Assembly: GCA_902795605.1 (NCBI GenBank)
Contig: CADBLU010000300.1
Coordinates: 1 to 34,275 of the forward strand
From: an uncultured Prevotellaceae bacterium
GTDB lineage: Bacteria > Bacteroidota > Bacteroidia > Bacteroidales > Bacteroidaceae
Reading direction: 5' to 3'
DNA: 34,275 nucleotides
The first letter of the stretch is position 1, and every line of letters begins with the position of its first letter. The notes under the pieces were generated by a model. That model did no database searches, was not told the origin of the DNA, and saw only the letters and a program-made list of their open reading frames with translations. Positions 23,131-31,849 of this stretch are shown here, piece after piece. The position numbers and the translations under genes are program-made.

Positions 23131-24408
23131 ATGAAATTCAGAAAGACAGTATTGATATTGTTATTGACATGGACAGCCACGTGCGTGTGGGCCCAAGCCG
23201 ACTCCGCCAGACATTGGGGCGCGTCGGTTAGCGTCAATCCCGGGAACCTGTTGAAGACAAAGCAGTATAAAGGAAAATACGACATCGGCAGCAAAAAGAA
23301 CATCTCTGTGGTGGGCGAGGTGTCATACGCCACCCTTCCTTGTGACAGTGACGCTTTTGCGGCCGATTATAATTACCCTGTCTTTAGTGCGGGAGTGAGA
23401 TATTCGGTCAACAACCGAATCTCATTTCACCGTATTCCCGACTATGATTGGGAAAACAACACCGGCGTGGACTACGACTCCCGTGCCGGCAACTCTTTGG
23501 CTCTCTATGGCAAGTTCAACCGTACTTTTTTCAGAAGCCGCCATATTCTCTTCGATGGCTCGCTTCAGATGGGTGCCGCCTATTGTCATACTTTATATGA
23601 TAAAAACGACAATGTGGACAATGACCTCATCGGCTCACACATCAACATCTATTTTGGCACCGGCGTCTATCTCACCTACATGTTGATGCCGGAATGGGGG
23701 TTGCGTGCCGGAATGGAATATTGGCACTTGAGCAATGGCGCGCTCAATCGTCCCAACAAAGGAGCCAATTTTGTCGGACCTGTACTGGGGGTGAGTTATA
23801 TGCCTTATTATAAAGAGGTGCTTCGTGGACGTAAATCTGCCCTCAATACCTCTTTCGACAAGTACTGGTTCTTGAATTTCACCGCAGGTCTGGGAGCGAA
23901 GACTCTTGAGGAAGACTGGAACGAATCGCAATGGGAATTGTCTCCAGAGCATCCTGATTTCAGGACAGAGAATTTCCACCTTTATATGGCCTATTCAGCA
24001 CAGGCCGACATTATGTATAGATATGCCCGCCGATGGGCTACCGGTGTGGGATTTGACGTCAACTATGGCTCATACGCCTCCAGGATAGAAGAGCGCGACC
24101 AGCAGAAGCACTTTACCGACAAGCATTCTCCTTGGTCGGCAGGAATCTCTGTCAAGCATCAGACCTATTTTCATCAAATCTCGGCCAATGTGTCGCTGGG
24201 CTATTATTTCTACCGTGAGATGGGGCATCGTGCAAAAAAGGTCGAGAAGCGATACTACGAAACAGTGGGTTTGCAGTATCACTTCCCGACCCTTGCTGGC
24301 TTGGCCCTTGGTTTCCGTGTCAAGGCACATCTTTTCAAGGCCGACTACACAGAGTTGATGCTCAGCTGCCCTATTTATTTGAAAAAAGGTGCGGGCACCG
24401 GACGATAG
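23131..24408 (+). CDS. Outer-membrane lipid A deacylase-like protein (PagL/acyloxyacyl hydrolase family)
   Basis: The 425-residue protein has a signal peptide ending at VWAQ (residues 19-22) and alternating polar/aromatic strands typical of a beta-barrel. The PagL active-site motif is seen as HLSNG at 199-203 within EYWHLSNGALNRPNKG; His199 and Ser201 would be the catalytic pair. PagL removes the 3-O-acyl chain from lipid A in the outer membrane. This protein is more than twice the length of Proteobacterial PagL, with an added C-terminal half also of barrel-like strands, as in bacteroidetal acyloxyacyl hydrolase relatives. It has its own strong promoter and ends in a hairpin shared with the convergent gene. 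Confidence 0.85.
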   Translation: MKFRKTVLILLLTWTATCVWAQADSARHWGASVSVNPGNLLKTKQYKGKYDIGSKKNISVVGEVSYATLPCDSDAFAADYNYPVFSAGVRYSVNNRISFHRIPDYDWENNTGVDYDSRAGNSLALYGKFNRTFFRSRHILFDGSLQMGAAYCHTLYDKNDNVDNDLIGSHINIYFGTGVYLTYMLMPEWGLRAGMEYWHLSNGALNRPNKGANFVGPVLGVSYMPYYKEVLRGRKSALNTSFDKYWFLNFTAGLGAKTLEEDWNESQWELSPEHPDFRTENFHLYMAYSAQADIMYRYARRWATGVGFDVNYGSYASRIEERDQQKHFTDKHSPWSAGISVKHQTYFHQISANVSLGYYFYREMGHRAKKVEKRYYETVGLQYHFPTLAGLALGFRVKAHLFKADYTELMLSCPIYLKKGAGTGR

Positions 24409-24442
24409 GAATCCTTGGTGCTACAGCACAAGAAGGATTCCT
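24407..24442. terminator. Bidirectional hairpin between convergent genes
   Basis: AGGAATCCTT at 24407-24416 pairs with AAGGATTCCT at 24433-24442. Inside it, GTGC and GCAC (24418-24421, 24426-24429) extend the stem around a TACA loop. The stem overlaps the stop codon of the PagL-like gene and ends 8 nt from the convergent stop codon. Only a weak T-rich run follows. Confidence 0.65.
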
Positions 24443-24450
24443 ATTGTCTC

Positions 24451-27400
24451 CTATTCTCTTCCGGCGGCAAACTTGCATGACACCTTTTGCCCCTTTCCAT
24501 CGACAGCAGTGGCTATATAGACACCGCTTGGCAGGTGCGTCACAGTCATCTCTGCAAGTCCTGCGATTGATGTGACTGCCTGTCGGGCAACTTTCTGTCC
24601 GGCCACATTGGTGATGCTCACTTGCAGGAGGGCATCATCGTCAGCACCCCGGATTGTGAGTGTTCCTAAGGCATAGCCTATAGAAAGCGTTGTGGATGCC
24701 AAGATGTCGCGAATGCCGTCGTTGGTCTGGGCGATGTCTTCAGCGTAGCTTGATGTGAGATTGGCTTTCGCGATGGTGGGAACATTCATCACGATTACGT
24801 CGGCAGTTCCATCGGGATAGCGGCCGGCAGTCTGATCACTGTTGAGTGTCGTATAGGTCAGTCTGTCTGTCCATGATTCGTCGTTGGCGGTGAGGGTCAG
24901 TTCACCCCCTTCGGCAGCCAGTTTGAAAAATGCGTGCAACTGACTCACCGGTTCGAGTTTGTCGCACCAAATCACGAGATAGCCATGGGCCGGAATGACG
25001 GTTGAAGCGTTGCTCTCGCCTTTTGTGATCTGATATTTCAGCGGTTTTGAGGGATTGTCGCTCAGGTACATTCCTTCCACATCGATGGGGGCGTCGGTGG
25101 TGTTGTAGAGTTCTATCCAGTCGTTGCGTTTGAAGTATTCGTTGACATAGATTCCGTTGTCTGCGCTCACTTCATTGATGCGGACAGGAGTGACACCGCT
25201 GGCCGACAGTTCTTCGTCGGAAAGAGATTCGAAGGTTGCGGTGAGGCTGACGGCAGTGGTGGAAGGAAGGTTGATGATAGCCTCGGTGGAGAGGATATTG
25301 CCATTGGACTTCCATCCTGCAAACCGGTAGCCGGCGGGAGCTTTCGCCTCCAAAATGACTGGGTCGAAGAGTGCTCCGTTGAAATTGGCATAGGGCACGT
25401 CGTGCCCGTTGATATAGAGGTGAGCCCCCTCTGTGTCGCTTTTCAGTTGCACCGTATGTTTCTTTCCCCTGCTGAGTTGCATCAGTTTGAAGTCTTGCAT
25501 GCAGGTCATCATCCTGGTCAAGCGATTTTGAAGTTTGCTCTTGATTGTGTTGGCCGACCTCGTCGGGTCATAGCGGTTATTGTATTGTTGGATGATGGGC
25601 TTGACGAAATCGAGCAGTTCATCGACGATTTCATTGGCGCGGTTTTTCTCAAAGACACTTCCTGCGATGATGCAATAGGTGTCGATAAAGTGTTTGCGGA
25701 ATTCGTCGTGCCTCAGCAGATTGAGGAAGAATGAGACAAATGGCAAGTCGCTGAACGACTCAAAGAAGGTGAACGGATTGTCGTTGGTTGTATTGTATCT
25801 CAAGCCGAAAGCATAGTCTAAGTCGTAGCTGATGAATCTGTATCTTCCGTCTTTTTTGCTGCGGTAGGCTTTGATGTTGTTGTCGGGCCAGTCCTCATTG
25901 CCGACATAGAGCTCCACAGCCATATAGTTGGTAAACTCATCGATATCGAGCAGATTTTTCAGTTCGTCGTAGGCTCCGGGCTCATTGATGTGGGCGCCAA
26001 GTTCGAAGATGCGTTTGATGGCTTTGTCGTCGCCGTTTTTCATCTCGAAGTTTTCCAAAAAGTCGATTTCTTCTTCATCGTAGCCGTAGTTGGCATAGAC
26101 ATATTTGTCGTTGTTTGTCTCACGGAGATTGAGCACGCCGCGAAGGTTGCCATTCACATATTCTATGACCGGCACATACGACTGCAAGTCCAAGTCGATG
26201 CCCGACCGCTGGATGATTGTCTCGAGTGCCGGGTCCATGAACCGGGCGCTATGCACCCATACGTCGTTTCCGCCGTTGCGCAGCAAAATGGCCTTGTTGC
26301 GGATGTACGGTTTTTGTGGGAAGAAGGAGAAATCGAAGCGGTTGAGTCCGTCAAACACCTTGTTGGCTTTGAGTTTGAAAGAGCGCACTGCCTGAGCACG
26401 TGTCCATCCGCCCGACACGCTGATGTTGACGTCTTGGTTGATAAGCATCTTGCCCTCAGGTGAGATATAGCTGAAGTTGACGGGGCGGTCCCATGGCTGG
26501 TTGTAGTTTCTGGGATAGTCCTGGCCGTTGCCTGTACGTCCGTTGGTTCCGTCTCCATCACAGTCGATACCTATCTTGGGGTCGCTGAAATACCTCTTGT
26601 CTCCCACGATGCTGATGACGGGGATGGGATATTTGTTGGCGGTTTGAATATACGATCTGGTGACAGGCACGCTTGGCAGGTATCCTTCTCTGAACAACCT
26701 GAGGCACAAGTTGGTGGTGGCATTGAATGTGAACTTCCCGTCAAGGCTTTGCAGACTTTGCGATGCGGGCTCTCCCTCTCCTTGGTATGACTCCCAACTG
26801 ATGTCGTCGAAATAGAAGTTGTTGGCTGTACTCTTGTCGATATTCAGGTTGAATGCGATGGTCTGCAATTCTGATTGGACGGGTTCGCCCCACCACCATC
26901 CTCCGTCGCTGGTGCCAGCCTGCTCGTTGGTGATGGTTCCCTCATATACGATTTCCCGCCAATCGGTGCCTACATCATAGTTGTCGGCGAGCATCTGCCA
27001 GTGGATGTAGTCGCCTGGCGTCCTGTGCGACTGGACAGAGATCCTGGCGGCTTTGTCTGCGCGCACTTTCATCTTGAACCTGTATTTGTCTCCGGCATTC
27101 CAGATGTGGTCGGGAGTGTAGACAAAGAACTGAGTGGTCCATTCTTCTGCCGCACGTGCCACGGAGTGCACTTTGATACCCCGTGAGTGATTATAACCGG
27201 AGCCTTCCACTATCTTTGTGTTGAATTTCCCGTTCTCATCGCCGTCTTTTCCGACGAGGCAAGTGACGTCGTCGCCTTCACAGTCGCCGTTGGTCACCCA
27301 GTTGGTCCATGGCGACACCTGCTGCTCGCCATTGTTCTTAGGAGCTGTCGGCACGCTGCCGTCGGTGGTATACATCAGGATGGTGTTCTCGGGAATGTCT

Positions 27401-27930
27401 ACCTTGACGACGAGTGAGCCAGTGAAGAGCCGGCTGTCAGTGTCGACTACAGGAGGATCGAGCCGTTGAGAGGCAAAAACGGCCGTGGCATTGGTGGTTC
27501 CCGGCGTGGCCGTGCTTGTCCAGCCCCACTCATCCCCACCGTCGGTGGTACGTGCGTAGGCCGTGCGGCTCATGGCTGTGGGATATGCTTGGCTGGCCAA
27601 CGTCTCTCCGCTCTTGTCGCTGAGGTAGACGGTTCCTCCGTCGCAGTCGAGTTTGAATGGAGCTTGATTGGTCAGGATGTCGTTGGAGCCGAGCCACACC
27701 ACTTTAAATCCATGGGCAGGCACAGTGCCCATATCTTTTGGCATCTGCCATTTCTTCAGGTCAGCGGCGTTGTCGCTTAGATACATACCTCCCAGGTCAA
27801 TGGCTTGGTCTGTAGGATTATACAGTTCTATCCAACTGTCGAAGTTGGTGGCGGGGCTCATCACTTCGCCTGCATTAGAAGCCATCAGTTCGTTGATGAC
27901 AATGATAGCGGAAATTAAAAAAGACCACAT
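24451..27930 (-). CDS. Large lamin-tail / CotH-kinase surface protein
   Basis: The 1159-residue protein is a mosaic. A lamin-tail domain covers about 10-120. A chitobiase-C-like beta-sandwich (about 155-197, resuming 396-430) is split by a galactose-binding-like module (about 208-382). The CotH-type kinase domain is about 440-800, with LLRNGGNDVW, NLRGVLNLRE and ISYDLDYAFG. An InlB-like beta repeat is at about 830-905, a second lamin-tail domain starts near 915, and the C-terminal 85 residues resemble a type A sorting domain (NVAGQKV, LPSGVYIA). Such proteins are usually exported, yet only nine residues precede the first lamin-tail strand, too few for a signal peptide. The start may be wrong or the N-terminus lost. 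Confidence 0.88.
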   Translation of the reverse strand: MWSFLISAIIVINELMASNAGEVMSPATNFDSWIELYNPTDQAIDLGGMYLSDNAADLKKWQMPKDMGTVPAHGFKVVWLGSNDILTNQAPFKLDCDGGTVYLSDKSGETLASQAYPTAMSRTAYARTTDGGDEWGWTSTATPGTTNATAVFASQRLDPPVVDTDSRLFTGSLVVKVDIPENTILMYTTDGSVPTAPKNNGEQQVSPWTNWVTNGDCEGDDVTCLVGKDGDENGKFNTKIVEGSGYNHSRGIKVHSVARAAEEWTTQFFVYTPDHIWNAGDKYRFKMKVRADKAARISVQSHRTPGDYIHWQMLADNYDVGTDWREIVYEGTITNEQAGTSDGGWWWGEPVQSELQTIAFNLNIDKSTANNFYFDDISWESYQGEGEPASQSLQSLDGKFTFNATTNLCLRLFREGYLPSVPVTRSYIQTANKYPIPVISIVGDKRYFSDPKIGIDCDGDGTNGRTGNGQDYPRNYNQPWDRPVNFSYISPEGKMLINQDVNISVSGGWTRAQAVRSFKLKANKVFDGLNRFDFSFFPQKPYIRNKAILLRNGGNDVWVHSARFMDPALETIIQRSGIDLDLQSYVPVIEYVNGNLRGVLNLRETNNDKYVYANYGYDEEEIDFLENFEMKNGDDKAIKRIFELGAHINEPGAYDELKNLLDIDEFTNYMAVELYVGNEDWPDNNIKAYRSKKDGRYRFISYDLDYAFGLRYNTTNDNPFTFFESFSDLPFVSFFLNLLRHDEFRKHFIDTYCIIAGSVFEKNRANEIVDELLDFVKPIIQQYNNRYDPTRSANTIKSKLQNRLTRMMTCMQDFKLMQLSRGKKHTVQLKSDTEGAHLYINGHDVPYANFNGALFDPVILEAKAPAGYRFAGWKSNGNILSTEAIINLPSTTAVSLTATFESLSDEELSASGVTPVRINEVSADNGIYVNEYFKRNDWIELYNTTDAPIDVEGMYLSDNPSKPLKYQITKGESNASTVIPAHGYLVIWCDKLEPVSQLHAFFKLAAEGGELTLTANDESWTDRLTYTTLNSDQTAGRYPDGTADVIVMNVPTIAKANLTSSYAEDIAQTNDGIRDILASTTLSIGYALGTLTIRGADDDALLQVSITNVAGQKVARQAVTSIAGLAEMTVTHLPSGVYIATAVDGKGQKVSCKFAAGRE

Positions 27931-27937
27931 TTTGCGT

Positions 27938-27970
27938 GAAAAAAGTTGAAAAAAGTCGTTCGAAAAAAGT
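27938..27970. repeat. Three direct copies of GAAAAAAGT
   Basis: The 9-mer occurs at 27938-27946, 27948-27956 and 27962-27970, just upstream of the minus-strand lamin-tail/CotH gene. On the coding strand these are ACTTTTTTC repeats with T6 runs. Spacings differ (1 and 5 nt), so it is not a simple tandem array. Confidence 0.8.
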
Positions 27971-28091
27971 TAGTATTTTTATGATGGCTTGAAATGCTGA
28001 TTGTGTTTCACGTTTCCACCTTTGCCTATAAGCACTTCGGCAAAAGACAGAGGTGTGCTGTCGACTGATGGTGTAATCGTGGATGAAAGAG

Positions 28092-28137
28092 AAAAAAGAC
28101 CATTGCAGTTGCTGACTTGACAGCAACTGCTACGGTC
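28092..28137 (-). terminator. Rho-independent terminator of the esterase gene
   Basis: On the minus strand GCAGTTGCTG and CAGCAACTGC (28105-28130) form a perfect 10-bp stem with a 6-nt loop. Outer GACC/GGTC arms (28134-28137, 28098-28101) add 4 bp, and six T residues follow (28092-28097). It lies about 50 nt after the esterase stop codon and insulates the lamin-tail/CotH gene downstream. Confidence 0.85.
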
Positions 28138-28184
28138 CCAATATACATTTTTAACTTAAAGGTTGTCATGGCTGCTTGGGAAGA

Positions 28185-30125
28185 TTAGAATCCGCCGCCA
28201 CCGCCGAATCCGCCTCCTCCGCCGAATCCGCCGCCGCCACCGAATCCGCCGCCGCCGAAGTCAGGGAAGGTGGGGGCTGGCTCTTTGCCTATTTCGATGA
28301 GCAGTTTGAAGAGTGCCCTTCGGCGTTGCGACCATGTGACATAGTCGTCGGCTTTCAGCGTATGTATCTTGAATCCTGGCATCTGCGGCGCTTGCTGCAT
28401 GAAATCAAGGGTGCTGGTAGTAATGACGCACGATTTGGTCTTTCCTTTGGAGAGCAGATGGTCGGCGATAGCATCGGCGCCACCGACTTTGAACCAACTC
28501 TCCATGGTGTCACCTTCTCCTGGTACCAGTTGAATGAATGCCGGCATTGTGGGAGTGCCTGTCATGGGCGACATATACCATGCCTCTTTCTTTTCGAGGT
28601 CATAACTGGTGCGGCCGTGAGGAATGTCGCCTTGGGAGGCGAAGTTGACAGGTGAGCGTGGGTTGTCGGCAATACTGTATTTGAATCCTAAATCGGGCGA
28701 CAGGTACATGTTGCTCGGGTCGGCCACGCGGGTGCCGTCGATGATGAAGCAGTATTTGAAGGTGTCGAAGAGATATTCTGTCAATGTTGTTGACCATACA
28801 CCGTCGGAATCCCGCTCCATAGCTATCGGCTGCTGAAGCATTTCGCACTCAAGGCTCACCTTCTTGGCATCAGGTGCTTTCATTCTGAACACGATGCCCT
28901 TGGCGCCATATTCAGGCGATATGATGGGGCGGGGGAAGAGGCGTGCCATCACACCCGGGGTGAATTGTTGTTCTTTGCCGGTGGCGGCAGGAGCAGGCTG
29001 CCCGGCTTTCATGGCATCCTCAGCGGCTTTCTTGTTGAAGAGCAGCGGCAGGGTCTTGGCGAGGAAATATTTGGCGTTCATCCATGTGTGTCCGAACTTG
29101 TCGCTGGTGAATTCCTTGACGCTGCGAATGCCTTTCTGGTCGAGGAAAGCCATGTAGTCACGGGCGTTGCCATAGAGGAAGTCGTCGGTGCCTACTCCTA
29201 ACCAGAAGAGGTGAATCTTCTTGTTGGTGTCGGCAGCATTGTCGTAGACATTGGGGATGTCCGTCGATGTGAACGAACTGTAGGAGCAGAGATATGAGAA
29301 CTTGTCGAGATTGCTGAGGCCAAGGAACAGCGCTTGGTTGCCGCCTCGGGAGAAACCGCCGATGGCACGGTGGTCGCTGTTGTTGACAGTGCGGTAATTC
29401 TGCTCGATATAAGGCATCAGGTCGTTAATGAGGTCTTTGCTGAACACATCTCCACCGAAACGGGTCTGCGGCGAGGTGGGAGCGGGAGGTGAGGCCAGCA
29501 GTTTGGTGGGGTTGCCGTAAGGTAAGACGACAATCATCTCTTTTGCCTCTTTCTGCGCAATCAGATTGTCGAGGATGTAGTTGACGCGTCCCACTTTTAA
29601 ATAGACCTCCTCGGTATCGGTGGTGCCGCTGATAAGGTAGAAGACGGGATATTTCTTCTGTGGACTTTCCATATAGCCGGGAGGCAGGCACACCACAGCG
29701 TTGTTGGTGGCGCCCAGACTCTTGGAATAGTAGTGTATGTATTCCACGCGGCCATGGGGCACGTCGAGGATGTCATGAGGCAGTTTGCCTTGTTTGCTTG
29801 GTATTTCAAGCAGACTGTTCTTGAATCCCTCGTTGGGGAAATAGAGAGGGTTCTCTGGGTCCATCACGCTGATTCCGTCGACAATGAAGCAGTAGGGATA
29901 CATGTCGGGGGCGGCTGGTCCGAGGGTGACGCTCCATTGCCCATTGGCATCGCGTTTCATTTCTTTCTTGCCTGCAAACTGCACATCCACATAGACTGAT
30001 TTTGCGGAGTCGTTTTTGTAGGTAAATGTCACTCTTCCGTCGTCGTGGCATTGGGGTTGTGCCGAGGCTGCTGCTGAGAACAGGATGGCAAACATTGTCA
30101 TTAATGAATGTTTCATGGCAGTCAT
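28185..30125 (-). CDS. Secreted esterase (CE1/Esterase D-like) with a duplicated, degenerate second half
   Basis: The 646-residue protein has a signal peptide ending near ASA-Q (residue 23). A first E-set (CBM48-like) domain covers about 28-115. A serine esterase domain (about 125-365) has the nucleophile in GGFSRGG (Ser259), an acidic residue in GVGTDD (Asp314 or Asp315) and His346 in FGHTW. A second E-set domain (about 405-490) is followed by a shortened esterase-like stretch (about 500-612) that lacks the nucleophile motif. Residues 624-646 are Gly/Phe repeats. CE1 relatives remove feruloyl or acetyl groups from plant polysaccharides; the substrate here is open. An ATG at 30116 is an alternative start. 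Confidence 0.9.
   Translation of the reverse strand: MTAMKHSLMTMFAILFSAAASAQPQCHDDGRVTFTYKNDSAKSVYVDVQFAGKKEMKRDANGQWSVTLGPAAPDMYPYCFIVDGISVMDPENPLYFPNEGFKNSLLEIPSKQGKLPHDILDVPHGRVEYIHYYSKSLGATNNAVVCLPPGYMESPQKKYPVFYLISGTTDTEEVYLKVGRVNYILDNLIAQKEAKEMIVVLPYGNPTKLLASPPAPTSPQTRFGGDVFSKDLINDLMPYIEQNYRTVNNSDHRAIGGFSRGGNQALFLGLSNLDKFSYLCSYSSFTSTDIPNVYDNAADTNKKIHLFWLGVGTDDFLYGNARDYMAFLDQKGIRSVKEFTSDKFGHTWMNAKYFLAKTLPLLFNKKAAEDAMKAGQPAPAATGKEQQFTPGVMARLFPRPIISPEYGAKGIVFRMKAPDAKKVSLECEMLQQPIAMERDSDGVWSTTLTEYLFDTFKYCFIIDGTRVADPSNMYLSPDLGFKYSIADNPRSPVNFASQGDIPHGRTSYDLEKKEAWYMSPMTGTPTMPAFIQLVPGEGDTMESWFKVGGADAIADHLLSKGKTKSCVITTSTLDFMQQAPQMPGFKIHTLKADDYVTWSQRRRALFKLLIEIGKEPAPTFPDFGGGGFGGGGGFGGGGGFGGGGGF
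28188..28259. repeat. 18-bp tandem repeat encoding the Gly-Phe tail
   Basis: Units begin at 28188, 28206, 28224 and 28242 (the last is 15 bp), followed by one more Phe codon ending at 28259. Each unit encodes Phe and five Gly (four in the last) on the minus strand. Third codon positions vary slightly between units, so the array is not freshly copied. Confidence 0.85.
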
Positions 30126-30184
30126 TATATTTGATGAGTAAAGTTGATAATAACGTTGCGTATTCTTGTGTTGCAAATCTTTGG

Positions 30185-30192
30185 CAAAGATA
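30185..30192 (-). promoter_or_regulatory. -7 element of the esterase gene
   Basis: The minus strand reads TATCTTTG, a full match to TAnnTTTG, about 60 nt before the ATG at 30125. The -33 position has only a weak TCTG match at about 18 nt spacing. Confidence 0.5.
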
Positions 30193-30342
30193 ATGAAAAT
30201 TGTTGAGAAGCAGAACACCTGAGGCTTTTTTTCTTCACCAAGAGGTCGGATGTGGTGATATTGTGTCCTTGTGTGGCTGTTGCAGGATGAAAGAAAAGGT
30301 GGTGACGCAATAAAACGCCTTCTTGAACGTTATGATAATACT

Positions 30343-31779
30343 ATGTGGAAATATAGTCCGTCATTGATAGTGTCATCGCTGTTGCTGGCATTGCTCTTCT
30401 CATGTTCCGACGACGAGTTTTCGACGTCGACCTCTTGCCGTTTGTCTTTTTCGGTCGACTCAGTGGCGCTCGATACCGTCTTCTCGCAAGTGCCTACAGT
30501 CACAAAGACCTTCTGGGTCTACAACAAGTCGGGTAGCGGAATCCGGTGTTCCAACATCAGGCTTGAGAAGGGCAACCAGACGGGGTTCCGTGTCAATGTC
30601 GACGGCTCCTACCTCGGTGCCTCTGAAGGTTATCAGGTGAATGATATAGAGGTGCGCTCAGGCGACAGCATTCGTGTGTTCGTAGAGCTGACCTCTCCGG
30701 CCAATCATCGCGAAGAGCCCTCCCTGTTGGAGGACAATCTTGTCTTCAGCCTTGAGAGCGGAGTGCAGCAGCGTGTGAATCTCAATGCTTGGACATGGGA
30801 TGCGTTGAGCCGCACCGATATGCTTATCAACCGTGATTCTGTCATCTCTTCCTCTCGTCCGATGATTATCTATGGCGGCATCACGGTGGCAGAAGGAGCC
30901 ACGCTCACCATCGGTGCCGGTACAACACTCTATTTCCATCAAGATGCGGGAATAGATGTTTATGGCCGGCTCCTTGTCGAAGGTGATGCGTCCAATAATG
31001 TCGTGCTTCGTGGCGACCGCATCGACAGGATGTTCGACTATCTTCCTTACGACCGTGTCAGTGGCCAATGGCAGGGCATCCATTTCTATGAATCCTCGTA
31101 CGACAATGTGATCAACTATGCCGATATCCACAGCACCTATAATGCCATTGTGTGCGACTCTTCCGATGTCGGCAGGGTCAAACTCAGACTTTGCAATTCT
31201 GTCGTGCACAACTGCCAGGGCTATGGCGTCCATTCCACTCACAGCTATGTGGATATTGTCAACAGTCAGGTGACGAATACTCTTGAGAGTTGTGTGTCAG
31301 TCGTCGGAGGGTGGGCGAGAGTGCTTCAATGCACGCTCGCGCAGTTTTATCCCTATGACGCCAACCGCGGAGCAGCGTTGTCGTTCAACAACACTCCTAC
31401 GATTCCCCTCTATGCCTTTCAGTGCGTCAACAGTCTCGTCACGGGATATGCTGATGATGTGGTGATGTCGGTGGCCGACACCACTACCGCATATTCATAT
31501 TACTTCGACCATTGCATACTCCGCACGCCAGCCATTTCCGACACGGTGAATGTGAAAGACGTCATTTGGGAAGATCCCAAAGACAGCTTGGCCGGTGGTG
31601 TGCGTCATTTTAAGGATGTCGACATCGATTTACTCAAATACGACTTCCGTCTCGACTCTCTCTCCACGGCTGTGGGCAAGGCATTGCCTCTTGACTCCCT
31701 GCCTTTCGACCGTCTGGGAATACGGCGGGATGAGCATCCTGATATAGGCTGTTATGAATTTGTACCATCATCTCATTGA
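30343..31779 (+). CDS. Lipoprotein with a right-handed beta-helix
   Basis: The 478-residue protein has a lipoprotein signal (LALLFSC, Cys21) followed by acidic residues. An N-terminal beta-sandwich-like region (about 30-150) precedes a parallel beta-helix (about 170-430), seen in phrases such as IIYGGITVAEGATLTIGAG, GIDVYGRLLVEG and successive N-x-V-x-x-C rungs. The end (DEHPDIGCYEF) is the signature often found at the C-terminus of bacteroidetal beta-helix surface proteins. It may bind or cleave polysaccharide, but no catalytic set was recognised. The chosen ATG gives the lipoprotein signal directly; the open frame extends 72 nt upstream. Confidence 0.85.
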   Translation: MWKYSPSLIVSSLLLALLFSCSDDEFSTSTSCRLSFSVDSVALDTVFSQVPTVTKTFWVYNKSGSGIRCSNIRLEKGNQTGFRVNVDGSYLGASEGYQVNDIEVRSGDSIRVFVELTSPANHREEPSLLEDNLVFSLESGVQQRVNLNAWTWDALSRTDMLINRDSVISSSRPMIIYGGITVAEGATLTIGAGTTLYFHQDAGIDVYGRLLVEGDASNNVVLRGDRIDRMFDYLPYDRVSGQWQGIHFYESSYDNVINYADIHSTYNAIVCDSSDVGRVKLRLCNSVVHNCQGYGVHSTHSYVDIVNSQVTNTLESCVSVVGGWARVLQCTLAQFYPYDANRGAALSFNNTPTIPLYAFQCVNSLVTGYADDVVMSVADTTTAYSYYFDHCILRTPAISDTVNVKDVIWEDPKDSLAGGVRHFKDVDIDLLKYDFRLDSLSTAVGKALPLDSLPFDRLGIRRDEHPDIGCYEFVPSSH

Positions 31780-31849
31780 TGTCTTCTCTTCTTGCAGTCT
31801 GCTGCTATTCGTCTCAAAATAAAGATTATCTGTCAAACAACCATATTGA

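Noticed and set aside
27938-28259. Possible CRISPR array from repeated units
   Set aside because: The A-rich 9-mers are too short and irregular, and the 18-bp units are contiguous codons of a Gly-Phe tail with no spacers.
6796-30125. A polysaccharide utilization locus for pectin
   Set aside because: GH28, GH78 and esterase genes are present, but in three separate transcription units, with no SusC/SusD pair and no dedicated hybrid two-component or ECF regulator in the window.
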